64,000 nucleotides of DNA from an uncultured Bacteroidales bacterium (lineage in GTDB: Bacteria > Bacteroidota > Bacteroidia > Bacteroidales > UBA932): the NCBI GenBank assembly GCA_905234795.1, contig CAJOIQ010000001.1, positions 62,001 through 126,000 of the forward strand, read 5' to 3'. Position numbers and translations under genes: made by a program. This document shows, piece by piece, positions 1 to 10,184 of the stretch. Under the pieces are notes generated by a model, which searched no databases, had not been told where the DNA came from, and saw only the letters and a list, made by a program, of their open reading frames with translations. Positions within the stretch are counted from its first letter, which is position 1, and each line of letters starts with the position of its first letter.

Positions 1-557
1 GAAGCCATCTGAGCTGGACGCAGGTGGAGACCGGCAGCGCCATCACCTGGAAATACCCCTCTACTATATTAAAGGGAGATTACTCTTCTTCGGAATTCTA
101 CTCCGTGGCTGTCACCAACAACCATCAGCAGGCCGATACCGGCACCAAGATGATTCATCTGGGGCGGGGCACCAAGAGCCGGATTGTGTCCAAAGGAATA
201 TCGGCCGGCGTGAGCCAGAACAGCTACCGTGGCCTGGTGCGCATGGGCAGGAATGCCCGGAACGCCCGCAATTATTCCCAGTGCGACAGCCTGCTCATCG
301 GCAGCCGCTGCGGCGCCCACACCTTCCCGGTCATCCAGTCCCAGAATCCAACCGCTACCGTGGAGCACGAGGCCACCACTTCCAAGATTTCCGAGGACCA
401 GCTGTTCTACTGTAACCAGCGCGGCATCGGCCCCGAGGACGCCGTGGGCCTCATTGTGAACGGTTATGCCCGTGAGGTACTGTCCCGCCTGCCCATGGAG
501 TTTGCCGTGGAAGCGCAGAAGTTACTGCAAGTATCACTTGAAGGATCGGTAGGATGA
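1..557 (+). CDS. sufB: Fe-S cluster assembly scaffold SufB, C-terminal part (5' end outside window)
   Basis: The reading frame is open from the left edge and encodes about 184 residues matching the C-terminal half of SufB, the scaffold of the SufBCD Fe-S assembly complex in the cytosol. Visible family landmarks are [16 protein letters not shown] at the left edge, the segment [15 protein letters not shown], and RCGAHTFP, whose Cys corresponds to the conserved cluster/sulfur-handling cysteine. The end has the usual [16 protein letters not shown]. The stop codon overlaps the ATG of the next gene by four bases (ATGA), so the two are probably translationally coupled. That is unusual, because sufB is normally followed by sufC. 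The start is not in the window. Confidence 0.93.
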   Translation, partial: SHLSWTQVETGSAITWKYPSTILKGDYSSSEFYSVAVTNNHQQADTGTKMIHLGRGTKSRIVSKGISAGVSQNSYRGLVRMGRNARNARNYSQCDSLLIGSRCGAHTFPVIQSQNPTATVEHEATTSKISEDQLFYCNQRGIGPEDAVGLIVNGYAREVLSRLPMEFAVEAQKLLQVSLEGSVG

Positions 558-1138
558 ATTGGATAGACCTCATATGTTCCGTTTTGGGCATCACCTGCGT
601 GTTCCTGGCCGGCCGAAATTCCAAATACAATTTCTGGGTTGGATATCTATATACAACCGCATTGTTTGTACTGTTTTGGAAGCAGAACCTGTTGGCCATG
701 CTGCTGCTGCAACCTGTTTCTCTGGCCATCAACATCCTGGGTCACTACCGCTGGACGCATCCCCGGGAGGAAGAGCGCAGTTCGGAGAAAAACAATGAGC
801 TCAAAGTAAGTATGCTCACCTGGCCCCAGCGTGGGCTGGCTGCGGGATTTGTCCTGCTGGTTGCTTTGGTGTGGGGTGTTCTTCTGGACCGGCTTTATCC
901 GGCCGACCCCCATCCTTACCTGGATTGCTGCGTGACTGTACTCATTCTTATGGCCCAATTGCTGTCTGCCATGAAAAAGTGGGACTGCTGGGTGGCCTGG
1001 CTTCTGGTGAACTGCACGCAGATAGCGTTACATCTGTCAGTAGGCAATTACTTTATGTCTGTTGTTAGCGGCCTGTATCTGATTAATGGCCTGTGGTCCC
1101 TGTGGACCTGGGTACAATTGTACAGGAAAAACGCCTGA
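554..1138 (+). CDS. pnuC: PnuC-family vitamin/nicotinamide mononucleotide transporter
   Basis: This 194-residue integral membrane protein has about seven hydrophobic segments and the PnuC-family landmarks [15 protein letters not shown] near the N-terminus and a W-x-x-W...N segment ([16 protein letters not shown]) in the second half. PnuC proteins are facilitators for NMN/nicotinamide riboside, with related members for thiamine (PnuT) and riboflavin, so the substrate is not settled here; no thiamine or riboflavin genes or riboswitch are adjacent. The ATG overlaps the sufB stop, which implies cotranscription. It converges on the histidine kinase gene, with 30 bases between them and no clear terminator hairpin. 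Confidence 0.85.
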   Translation: MNWIDLICSVLGITCVFLAGRNSKYNFWVGYLYTTALFVLFWKQNLLAMLLLQPVSLAINILGHYRWTHPREEERSSEKNNELKVSMLTWPQRGLAAGFVLLVALVWGVLLDRLYPADPHPYLDCCVTVLILMAQLLSAMKKWDCWVAWLLVNCTQIALHLSVGNYFMSVVSGLYLINGLWSLWTWVQLYRKNA

Positions 1139-1168
1139 TTCCCTTTTCCCGGCGCGCAAGGCGTCAAA

Positions 1169-3100
1169 TTATCTACCGTAAACAGGGGGGTCGACAGGTA
1201 TATCCATGATAAACCGGCAGCCCTTCCTGTAGTCACGGTCCATATCCAGGCTGCCTCCCAAAAGAATGACGTGACGTTTTGTAAGCGAAAGCCCCAGGCC
1301 CAACCCTTCGGAGAAACTGTCCCTCTTGTAAAAAGGAGTGAAGACGCTTTCCTGGATTTCCGGAAGGATGCCTTTGCCGGTATCTTCAAAGACAAAACGG
1401 ACCCTGGTTTCATTTGCACTCACATGCAGGGAAATGTTTTTTCCGTCCGAGTATTTGGCCGAATTGTACAGGATTTCCCGGATGCTGCGCATGAGGTAAA
1501 GATGATCCGATACGATGGTGAACGAATCATCAAGCATTGTCTCCAGCTTTACGGTCACCTCCCGGAAATAACGGGTGGTATAGTCAATACATTCCCTTGC
1601 CACGGCATTGGGTGACACCTTGTCATATTGAAGGCTCACCACCTCGTCATGGTATCCACGGTCCGAGCTGTCATACAGCATCAGGGACATGCGGTTAAGA
1701 ATCATGGCGTTGTAGTTCATGACATGAAGGATCCTCATGAACTCTTCCTGGGGCATTGCACTCCCGTCGGAATCCCGGAGAAGCTGGCCAAAACCCATGA
1801 TAAGGTTAAGGGGAGTGCGGATCTGGTGGGTCATGTTGGAGACAAAAACACTTTGGCGGCCCAGAGCTTCCTCCAGGGCTGCGTTGGCCTTTTCCACTTC
1901 ATCGTTACGCTTTGCCAGCTCTTCTGTTTTTTTATTCACTTCAAGAATGTGGCTCCTGAGCACCTCCTGCATGTGGGAAAAGCTGTTTTGAAGGGTGCCG
2001 ATAACACTGTTTGCGTCGCCGTGTGGTATTACGGTGGAATAGTCCCCGTCGGTAATGAGCCGGGCCTGTTCTTCCAAAAGTTTCATGGGGGCAAAGGCCT
2101 GCACCACCGTTCTTCTGCAAATGAAATAGATATAAAGCAGGACAACAAAGACAATAAAGAAGATGCAGATATCCAGACGCCTGTATCCGCGCATAACGTC
2201 ATTTTCCGGGCTCACCAGGGCAACGCTCCACTCCGTCCCGGGGATGGGCTCATAGCATATCAGACTGTGCACGCCGGCCACTTCGGCATGCATCATTCCG
2301 CTGTTACCGGAGGTCATTTCGCGCCCCAGGGTAAGTTTGTCGCTGAAATAGCGGCCGGAAGTGGGATCAAAGATGGTCTTGTGCAGAATCCGGGTGGTGT
2401 CCGGATGTTCAAAATACCGGCCGTCATGCCCCAGAATCATAAAGTATGAGTGGGAATAGGGCTTTTTGGACGACAGGGCCCTGGATAACTCCGGGAGTGA
2501 CAGGTCTGTAGAGATGACGCCTATCAGACGGTTCTCCTTGTCAAACAGGGGACGGCTGTATGAGGCAATCATATCGTCGGCCGACAGCGAGCCGGCATTG
2601 TCATCTATAAAAGGGTCTATCCAGACGGCCTCTCCCCGGGTGGCCGCTTTGCTGTACCACTCATAGTCAAAGTATTCGTACTCGTCTTCCTGGACGGTAA
2701 TGATTTCCTCACCTTTACGGACTGTATAGGCCGAGAAGTAGCGTCCCTGCCGTGGGAACATATCGGGCTGGGCCGATATGGAGCAGCCGGAGATGAAGCC
2801 ATTCTGCTCTACAATGCGCCTGGACAGTACCAGCAGGGAATCGGGCCTGAAACTGTTTTCGGCAAACCAGGCAGTGGCAATGGTGGCGGTTTCCACACTG
2901 CGGAGGTAACGCTCGGCTTTGGCAAGGGCCGTGTTGAGGGTTTTCGAGGCACTGTCCATGGCCACAGAGTGGAAATAACGCCGTGACAGCGCCATTGAGA
3001 CGGTATTGGCCATGACAAACACCAGCAGCACGATGCAGAACATGCTGAGGCTTATCTTGGTGGGAAGCGAATTCCGGATATTTCTAATCAGTTTCCGCAT
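1169..3100 (-). CDS. Cache-domain hybrid-less sensor histidine kinase
   Basis: This 643-residue membrane histidine kinase has a transmembrane segment at about residues 15-38, an extracytoplasmic double-Cache-like sensor (about 45-300), a second transmembrane segment (about 308-328) and a HAMP-like linker with a coiled coil to about 415. The HisKA box SNMTHQIRTPL carries phospho-acceptor His425. The ATPase domain has an N box at about 546, DTGKG at 573-577 and GLGLGLS at 599-605, so it should be catalytically competent. No receiver domain or response regulator lies nearby, so its partner is unknown. Its start overlaps the end of the upstream Cache protein by 17 bases. Base composition is more AT-rich than the aro genes upstream. 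Confidence 0.9.
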   Translation of the reverse strand: MRKLIRNIRNSLPTKISLSMFCIVLLVFVMANTVSMALSRRYFHSVAMDSASKTLNTALAKAERYLRSVETATIATAWFAENSFRPDSLLVLSRRIVEQNGFISGCSISAQPDMFPRQGRYFSAYTVRKGEEIITVQEDEYEYFDYEWYSKAATRGEAVWIDPFIDDNAGSLSADDMIASYSRPLFDKENRLIGVISTDLSLPELSRALSSKKPYSHSYFMILGHDGRYFEHPDTTRILHKTIFDPTSGRYFSDKLTLGREMTSGNSGMMHAEVAGVHSLICYEPIPGTEWSVALVSPENDVMRGYRRLDICIFFIVFVVLLYIYFICRRTVVQAFAPMKLLEEQARLITDGDYSTVIPHGDANSVIGTLQNSFSHMQEVLRSHILEVNKKTEELAKRNDEVEKANAALEEALGRQSVFVSNMTHQIRTPLNLIMGFGQLLRDSDGSAMPQEEFMRILHVMNYNAMILNRMSLMLYDSSDRGYHDEVVSLQYDKVSPNAVARECIDYTTRYFREVTVKLETMLDDSFTIVSDHLYLMRSIREILYNSAKYSDGKNISLHVSANETRVRFVFEDTGKGILPEIQESVFTPFYKRDSFSEGLGLGLSLTKRHVILLGGSLDMDRDYRKGCRFIMDIPVDPPVYGR

Positions 3101-4568
3101 GCATCTCCCTGTTCTTTGCGCTTAACATGTCGGCGAGGATTTCGGTTACCTTGAGACCGTTCCTTTCGATACTGTTCAAAATATGTTTCCGCTCATTTTC
3201 ATTCATAACGCCGCCGCTTTCGTTGAGCCTGTCCACGTCGGCCTGAATATCGGTAGTAACATCGGCCATCTGATGGGTCATTCTGCTGAAAAAGGCACTT
3301 CTGTACTTTTCGGCCTCTTTGGTTTTGGCATAGGTGACGTCAAGGTCTTCTCGGCGGGACACCTCTTTCCGGGAAAGGTCCATCAGCCTTCCCATATGGT
3401 CCGAAACGGACTCCTGCATCATGCGGAACAGAGCCTGGAGCCGGCCCACTTCGTCAGTACTGCTGGTCTCCCGGACAGGAGACAGATAGTTGCCCCCGGC
3501 AATGTTTCTGGTAATATAGGTTAGTTTTCGCAGCGGCTTAAGATAAATATGCGCAACGGCCATACCGCCGGCAAGTAAAAGCAGTATACCCGCAATGATG
3601 ATGAATATGGAATCGCCGAAGCCGGAGTCATATCGGCGAATTAACTCGTCTTGGGGGTAAATGACGGCAATGCTCCATCCAAGGCTTTCTATCTGCCGCC
3701 CTGGAAGGGGCGACGGCCTGTAGGGCATATACGCCACGTAATAGGATGTGGCGTCCAGCGTGAATGATTTCTTCCCGGACTTTCCTGCAACCATTTCCCG
3801 GATGGCTCCCATGATGGCGGGATCTTCGGCCTCCCGGAAAAATGACATGCTGTCCATGTGAAACAGCTTTGTGCTGTCCGGGTGAACGATATATGACCCG
3901 TCGTCGTCCAGGATGGTAATGTAGGAATGGGTGGTTTTTTTGTAATTCTGGGCAATACCCGTGAGGACACCCAGGGAGACGTCCACCCCCAGGACCGCCA
4001 CAGTGCGGCCATTATCCAGAATAGGCACATCATAGGAAATGATGGGTTCTGCTTCGGTTTCCTCGTTCTTTAGCGGTCCAACCCACGAGGGTACTCCCTC
4101 AAGGAGGGGCTTTGTGTACCACTCTTGCTCGGTATACAGCCTGGAGGTGAAAGTTTCGGACCGGACAAGCGTTTCTCCGCTCTTGTACATATAGGCCATG
4201 AAAGGTTTATTGTCCACCGTATAATAATCCGGGTTCAGGGCAATGGCGCACCCGCATATATCGGGATTGGCCTTAATGGTTTCATGGCACAACTGCAGTA
4301 ATTTTGGGGAATTCTCCAGATGGTTGGGGATATCGCCTTTGATAATGTGGGCAGCCTGTTCTACACCCAGCAAAGTGTTGTCAATCCTGTAGGCGATTCC
4401 CTCCAGCACCTCCTCCACCTTACGATTGGTTTCCTTCCTGATGGAAATCCGCATTCCTATTGTCATTGACAGAATAGTGAATGCAAGGAGAATGGCAACA
4501 TAGAATACAGTCCGGAAGATGATTCTGGCACCTACGGTTCTTGGTATGAAGTCCCTGGGTTTAGGCAT
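3084..4568 (-). CDS. Cache/HAMP sensor with degenerate histidine-kinase dimerisation region and no ATPase domain
   Basis: The protein has 494 residues counted from the ATG at 4568; a longer start at 4604 would run into aroC and is less likely. It has the same architecture as the downstream kinase: N-terminal transmembrane segment, Cache sensor, second transmembrane segment near the two-thirds point and a HAMP region. It then ends shortly after a dimerisation-like helix. That helix keeps a His in SRMTHQMADV, aligned with SNMTHQIRTPL of the neighbour, but the RTPL part is lost and no N, G1 or G2 boxes follow. It cannot phosphorylate by itself. It may form heterodimers with the kinase or act as a ligand-sensing partner (inference). 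It starts 10 bases after aroC. Confidence 0.82.
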   Translation of the reverse strand: MPKPRDFIPRTVGARIIFRTVFYVAILLAFTILSMTIGMRISIRKETNRKVEEVLEGIAYRIDNTLLGVEQAAHIIKGDIPNHLENSPKLLQLCHETIKANPDICGCAIALNPDYYTVDNKPFMAYMYKSGETLVRSETFTSRLYTEQEWYTKPLLEGVPSWVGPLKNEETEAEPIISYDVPILDNGRTVAVLGVDVSLGVLTGIAQNYKKTTHSYITILDDDGSYIVHPDSTKLFHMDSMSFFREAEDPAIMGAIREMVAGKSGKKSFTLDATSYYVAYMPYRPSPLPGRQIESLGWSIAVIYPQDELIRRYDSGFGDSIFIIIAGILLLLAGGMAVAHIYLKPLRKLTYITRNIAGGNYLSPVRETSSTDEVGRLQALFRMMQESVSDHMGRLMDLSRKEVSRREDLDVTYAKTKEAEKYRSAFFSRMTHQMADVTTDIQADVDRLNESGGVMNENERKHILNSIERNGLKVTEILADMLSAKNREMHAETD

Positions 4569-4578
4569 CTTACGGAAA

Positions 4579-5528
<950 letters not shown>

Positions 5529-5532
<4 letters not shown>

Positions 5533-7511
5533 AACCTTTTAAATAATTCATTGAAACCGGGGAAAGACTTGGCCACGCAGGCTTGGTCGTCTATCAGCAC
5601 GGGAGCGTCGGCACCCAGGGAGGCCAGTTTGAGGGCCATCACCATGCGGTGGTCGGCGTGGGAGACATAGCTGCCGCCCTTCAGGAGCCGGCCGGCGGCA
5701 ATACGCTGGGTGAGACCCATGCCGGTAATGGTCATTTCGTCGTCGTCCACCTGCACGGGAACGCCCATCTGCGAGAGCATTTCCACAATGGCCTGGGCAC
5801 GGTCGGTCTCCTTATGCCGCAGGCGCTGGACGCCCAAAAGATGGCTGTCTCCGGGGCAGAAAGCGGCCAGGACCGCCACCACGGGGAAAAGATCCGGGCA
5901 GTTGTTCAGGTCGGCCTGGAAGGGACTGAGCGGCGCACGCCGCACGTGGATGCTGCCCGTGGGCTCGTCCAGCTGGGACATGCTGGCGCCGGCCTGCATC
6001 AGGATATCCAGGATGGAAATGTCGGCCTGCAGGCTGGTGGTGTCCAGACCCGTGACCTCCACGTCTCCAAAGATGGCGCCTGCCGTGAGGAAAGGTGCGG
6101 CGGCCGACCAGTCGGCCTCGATGGAGAAATCGGCGGCCTTGTAACGCTGACCTCCCCTCATGTAGAAGTTGAGGCCGGTGCACAGGCTCCAGTCCTGAGT
6201 TTCCATGAAGGCGTCGTCCCCCTCCATTTCGCTGCCGATGCGGATGCCGAATTTCTTGAGCACGTCCACTGTGATGAAAAGATAGGGGATGCTGCGGGGA
6301 TCGTGCACGTAAACGGTTGATTTTCCGGCGGCTAGGGGCAGGGCGGCCAGGAGACCGGAGATAAGTTGGGACCCGCCCTTCCCGGAAACGTCGGCCCGGC
6401 CGGGAATGATGGGGCCGGCCACCTTGAGCGGAAGGTAGCAATCGGCCTTCCTATCTTCGCTAACATTTTTGTTACCTTCCGGGTAAAGCCTGACGCCGAA
6501 GGTTGCCATAATGTCGTGGGCATTGGAAAGGGGCCTCCCCAGCAGGGTTTTTTCTCCGGTCACCCGCACGGGTTGGGCCGACAGCACAGACAGCAGCGGC
6601 ACCATGAGACGGGTGAGTAAACCGGACTCTCCGGTGTGGATCTCCTCCACTTTCAGGCAATCGGGAGTGGCGCCGATTCCGGTTATAACAATTTTGTTAC
6701 CATCTGTTTTTACCTTCGCTCCCAGCGCTTTAGCAACCGCCAGGGCGTTCTCGTTGTCCCCGCAGGGAGAGTAGCCGTCCAGGTGGGAAACGCCCTCGGC
6801 CAGGGCGGCAGCCACTATGGCCCGCTGGGCAAAACTCTTGGAAGAAGGCATGGGTAATTCAGCGGCATTCACAAAGCGGAAACCGCCGTAAACCGCCTGT
6901 TGCAAGGCTTCCGTGGGCCACTGGCCGGGTGCCGTAGCCTCTTCCTCGCTCACACAGGCATAGGTGAACGGGGCGCCCAGTTTGAGAGCGTCCAGCCGGG
7001 ACTGACGGCCTTCGGGACCCATGCATAACGCCACCAGCGTACCGGGAGCGGCTTCCCGGTAAAGACTCTGCAACACCTCGACATCGGCTGCACAGGTGGC
7101 GGTGGTGACAATCTTCACCACTTCCCCGCCAAAGCTGCGGGCGCGCTCCAGGATGGAGAGCAGTACCTCCCGGGACGGCGTCCCTTCATAATTATGGTAG
7201 GAACGGATGACTACCGTTCCGCAGTTCCGGCTGGCCTCCCGGATGCGGCGGCCGATGGCGGCGGGCGCCTCCATCTCCAGGTCCACATACTTGGCACCGG
7301 CCTGGATGGCCCGCTCCAGAATTTCGGGAGCCTGGGATTCCTCGGCCAGGCGGCAGGTGGCCACCAGGGGAACGTCGCTGTCTCCAAACAGGACGTCGAT
7401 ATCCTCTTCCTCCAGGGCGCAGCGGTCCAGGCGGATTTCCGCCATTTCCAGCGTTTCCAGCAGTTTTTGGATATCGGGGAGTTCCTTATTTTGTATCGAG
7501 GTGCAAATCAT
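5529..7511 (-). CDS. Fused type I 3-dehydroquinate dehydratase / EPSP synthase
   Basis: This 660-residue bifunctional protein carries two non-consecutive shikimate-pathway enzymes. Residues about 1-220 are a class I dehydroquinase: YVDLEME, SYHNYEGTP with the catalytic His, and VVKIVTTA with the Schiff-base Lys are all present. Residues about 230-660 are EPSP synthase (AroA-like), with PSSKSFAQRAIVAAAL at its N-terminus, SGLLTRLMVPLLS, DVSGKGGSQLISGLL and the late RHKETDRAQAI and DHRMVMALKLA motifs. The start is taken at 7511; it overlaps the end of aroB by 26 bases, so translational coupling is likely. The stop overlaps the aroC start. The fusion should give equimolar amounts of the two activities. 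Confidence 0.93.
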
Positions 7512-8442
7512 AGGGGTTCATTTCATGGAAGACCACTTCTCCGGGCCTGACGGGAATCACAAACTTCACTTTTCCGCCGCCCAGCGCCTTCTTGTCCTTG
7601 GCCATGGCCTCCTGCAGCGCCTCCAGCGGATAGGGGCTTTCCGTAGGGAGGCCGACGGATTGGAAATCGGCACCCAGCCGCGCCGCCAGGCCCTTTTCAC
7701 TGATACCCAGGCTTTCTCCCAGGCGGGCGGCCAGGATGATGCCCATGGCCACGGCTTCTCCGTGAGCAATTGTACCGGTAGAAGCATGTTCAATGGCGTG
7801 ACCGAAGGTATGGCCCAGGTTCAGTTTGGCCCGTTCTCCGTTTTCAAACGGGTCCCTTTCCACAATCCCGGCCTTGATTTGGGCTGCCTTGGCTATCAGT
7901 TCCTGCGTCACGCCACGCAGCGCGGCGGAATAGGCCTCGGCGTCAGAAAGGAGGAAAGATTTGAGGAGTTCGGCCAGACCGGCCTTCAACTCGCGCTCCG
8001 GCAGGGAGCGCAGGACATCGGCACAGAGGAAGGTGACCTCCGGCATGCGGAAGGCGCCCAGCATATTCTTGTAGCCGTCCAGGTTCACGCCGGTTTTTCC
8101 GCCGATAGCGGCGTCCACCTGCGCCAAAAGCGTGGTGGGAAGGTTGGCGTAACGGATGCCGCGTTTGTAGATGCTGGCCGCAAAGCCCGCCATGTCGGTG
8201 GTGATGCCGCCGCCGACGGCCAAAAGCAGAGCGCCGCGGGAGGCACCGGATTCCATCAGCCATCGGCAGATCTCCTGCACGCTTTCCAGCGTCTTGAGGG
8301 CCTCGGAGGTCTCAATGCCCAGCAACGGCCAGGGCATCTCCCGGGCCACCCATTCCACGTTGCGGTCGAAGACCACAAAGACTTCGGCCTCGGCCGCCAG
8401 AACCTCCTTTATATCGGCAATCTGTGTCAATTCCCTGATCAT
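7486..8442 (-). CDS. aroB: 3-dehydroquinate synthase
   Basis: AroB performs the NAD- and metal-dependent cyclisation of DAHP to 3-dehydroquinate. The 318-residue protein, somewhat shorter than the usual 350-360, contains GGGITTDMAGFAASIYKRG, LPTTLLAQVDAAIGGKTGVN and the metal-binding NLGHTFGHAIEH. It is the first gene of the minus-strand run aroB, aroDA, aroC, Cache protein, kinase. The ATG lies only six bases beyond a CAAAGATA box (TATCTTTG on the coding strand), so the transcript may be leaderless. Confidence 0.95.
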   Translation of the reverse strand: MIRELTQIADIKEVLAAEAEVFVVFDRNVEWVAREMPWPLLGIETSEALKTLESVQEICRWLMESGASRGALLLAVGGGITTDMAGFAASIYKRGIRYANLPTTLLAQVDAAIGGKTGVNLDGYKNMLGAFRMPEVTFLCADVLRSLPERELKAGLAELLKSFLLSDAEAYSAALRGVTQELIAKAAQIKAGIVERDPFENGERAKLNLGHTFGHAIEHASTGTIAHGEAVAMGIILAARLGESLGISEKGLAARLGADFQSVGLPTESPYPLEALQEAMAKDKKALGGGKVKFVIPVRPGEVVFHEMNPYDLHLDTK

Positions 8443-8448
8443 AGATTA

Positions 8449-8456
8449 CAAAGATA
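8449..8456 (-). promoter_or_regulatory. -7 promoter element of the aroB operon
   Basis: The coding strand reads TATCTTTG, a perfect match to the Bacteroidota TAnnTTTG element, with only six bases before the aroB ATG. No convincing TTTG is seen 19 bases further upstream. Confidence 0.6.
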
Positions 8457-8465
8457 GTGGAAAAA

Positions 8466-8496
8466 TTTGTAGTTAAGGAGATTTACACTACTTTTG
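8466..8496 (+). promoter_or_regulatory. Bacteroidota-type promoter of the lipoprotein gene at 8536
   Basis: TTTG at 8466-8469 is followed, after exactly 19 bases, by TACTTTTG at 8489-8496, matching the -33/-7 consensus. The ATG follows 39 bases later. It is divergent from the aroB promoter. Confidence 0.75.
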
Positions 8497-8535
8497 CGAA
8501 AACAAAACTCCGTGGTATTATAAAACTTTAACAAA

Positions 8536-9282
8536 ATGAAAAAAACTATTCTCCTGGCCGCATCCGCAGTTATCATGGCCCTCACCCTGGTCTCCTGCAA
8601 AAATGACCCCATCTATCTGAAGGGCTACTACTATGAGGCAAAACTGAGTGTCTTTTATGGCACTAAAGAGGATCTCAATAAAGTCCAGACCGAACTCAAC
8701 GCCGTGGTTGGCGACAACGGAAGCGGTGTACGCAGCACCCTCTCTTCCCCCGTGGACGAGAAAATGAAATCCGGTTGCGCCGCTATCCAGCAGAAGTATG
8801 CCGGCAAACTGAACAGGGTATACTTCAGCTTTATCCTCCAGCGCATCACCCTGGATTCGAATCCCAATGCCGCCCAGCAAAAGACCATCGACGAACTCGC
8901 CTTGTATGAATTCGGAGACGCTCTCCAGCATTCCTATGCCTTCTACGACTATACTTCCAACACCAAGGATGCCCTGGCCACTTTGAAGACCATGAAGGAT
9001 AATATGCCCGAAGAAGACTATAAGGCTTGCGGACAAACCCTCTATGGCGTAGAAACCGCTTTCAAAAATGAATTCTCCAAATTCAATCTGTCCCCGTATT
9101 TTGTGAGCGATGAAAATGACAACGCCATCAAGAAATTAGGTGACGACTTTTTCGCCGAGTATTCCGCTAAAAAGAATGCCGTAGAATACAAGTTTATCAT
9201 CTATAGGACGGATTTGCGCAGCGCAGAGGTAACCAAACTGTGGGAGAAGACCTTCCCGGTCAATTATACGCCCGCCAACTAA
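8536..9282 (+). CDS. Predicted lipoprotein of unknown function
   Basis: This 248-residue protein starts with a lipoprotein signal (MKKTILLAASAV..., lipobox TLVSC), so it should be lipid-anchored at the cell envelope. The mature part is rich in charged and aromatic residues, with predicted mixed helices, and contains a few cysteines (CAAIQQKY, KACGQTL). I recognise no domain. It has its own good promoter and is followed, in the same reading frame and only 12 bases after its TAA, by a PrsW-type membrane protease gene that has no ATG. The two are therefore probably cotranscribed and possibly coupled. Confidence 0.8.
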   Translation: MKKTILLAASAVIMALTLVSCKNDPIYLKGYYYEAKLSVFYGTKEDLNKVQTELNAVVGDNGSGVRSTLSSPVDEKMKSGCAAIQQKYAGKLNRVYFSFILQRITLDSNPNAAQQKTIDELALYEFGDALQHSYAFYDYTSNTKDALATLKTMKDNMPEEDYKACGQTLYGVETAFKNEFSKFNLSPYFVSDENDNAIKKLGDDFFAEYSAKKNAVEYKFIIYRTDLRSAEVTKLWEKTFPVNYTPAN

Positions 9283-9294
9283 GCATTCCTCATT

Positions 9295-10020
9295 TTGCTG
9301 TCTGTTCTATTATTAGCCGTACTGCCGGCCCTGCTGCTGGTTTACTACACCTACCAGCAGGATAAACTGCAACGGGAGCCCGTCAAGAACCTGGTGAAAG
9401 CCTTCTTCTATGGCTGGCTATCCGTTTTTGCCTCCTTCGTCATTTCTGTCCCGTCCATGGGGATGGGGCTGTTTCCCCGGGAGATACTCTCGTTGGGGGA
9501 CGCCTTCCGCACGGCCTTTTTCGGCGCGGCCATCCCGGAGGAAACGGCCAAGCTGTTCCTGCTGTGGCTGTTCCTTCGCAAATGCCGGGATTTTGACGAG
9601 CGCATGGACGGCATCGTTTACGCCGTATGCGTGGGTATGGGCTTCGCCGCCTTCGAGAACATCGAATACCTGTTTGCCTCCGGCACAGACTGGGTCACTA
9701 CGGGTATCGGCCGGTCCCTTACCGCCATCCCCGGGCACTTTGCCTTTGCCGTCATCATGGGATACTACTACTCCCTCAACCACTTCGACAAATACCGCGC
9801 TCCCCTTGCCGGCCTCAAGATGTGGCTGTATCCCGTGCTGGCTCACGGCCTGTACGACACCGTGGCCATGTCGGCCCAAGTCACTCCGGAGATCAGCGGC
9901 GTAATCACCGTGGTCATCCTGCTGGGATGCTTCTGGGCCATCAAATGGGCCCGCAAACGGATGGCCTCCCACCTGCTGGCCGACTCCATGGACATCCACA
10001 TGGGCATTGACGACCAATAA
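9295..10020 (+). CDS. PrsW-family intramembrane metalloprotease
   Basis: This polytopic membrane protein of 241 residues has the PrsW family motifs PEETAKL (EExxK), FENIEYL, PGHFAFAVIMGYYYS and AHGLYD. These supply the Glu/His residues that form the active site inside the membrane. B. subtilis PrsW cleaves the anti-sigma factor RsiW; here no anti-sigma gene is adjacent and the substrate is unknown. There is no ATG before residue 55. The frame opens right after the upstream stop codon and offers only ATT (9292) or TTG (9295) where homologues begin, so I chose the TTG. Confidence 0.85.
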   Translation: MLSVLLLAVLPALLLVYYTYQQDKLQREPVKNLVKAFFYGWLSVFASFVISVPSMGMGLFPREILSLGDAFRTAFFGAAIPEETAKLFLLWLFLRKCRDFDERMDGIVYAVCVGMGFAAFENIEYLFASGTDWVTTGIGRSLTAIPGHFAFAVIMGYYYSLNHFDKYRAPLAGLKMWLYPVLAHGLYDTVAMSAQVTPEISGVITVVILLGCFWAIKWARKRMASHLLADSMDIHMGIDDQ

Positions 10021-10065
10021 TTTTGCAGTTTCCGGAATTTTGCGCTAAATTTGCAGTCCCTGCAA

Positions 10066-10149
10066 GCCCGGATGGCGGAATTGGTAGACGCGCTGGACTC
10101 AAAATCCTGTGGTAGCAATATCGTGCGGGTTCGATTCCCGCTCTGGGCA
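10066..10149 (+). tRNA. tRNA-Leu (anticodon CAA)
   Basis: This is a class II tRNA with acceptor stem GCCCGGA/TCTGGGC (one G-T pair), D-arm GGTAGACGC, anticodon loop CTCAAAA giving anticodon CAA (reads UUG), a long variable arm and a T-arm with GGTTCGATTCC. The anticodon stem has one T-T opposition. CCA is not encoded; the discriminator base is A at 10149. A terminator-like hairpin follows immediately. Confidence 0.95.
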
Positions 10150-10150
10150 C

Positions 10151-10181
10151 AAAAAAACCGACCTTTACGGCCGGTTTTTTT
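10151..10181. terminator. Shared hairpin terminator after tRNA-Leu and the facing lipoprotein gene
   Basis: An A-tract, CCGACC, a five-base loop, GGCCGG and a T-tract form a 13-bp stem with one mismatch. It can serve both the plus-strand tRNA and the minus-strand gene ending at 10185. Confidence 0.75.
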
Positions 10182-10184
10182 CGG

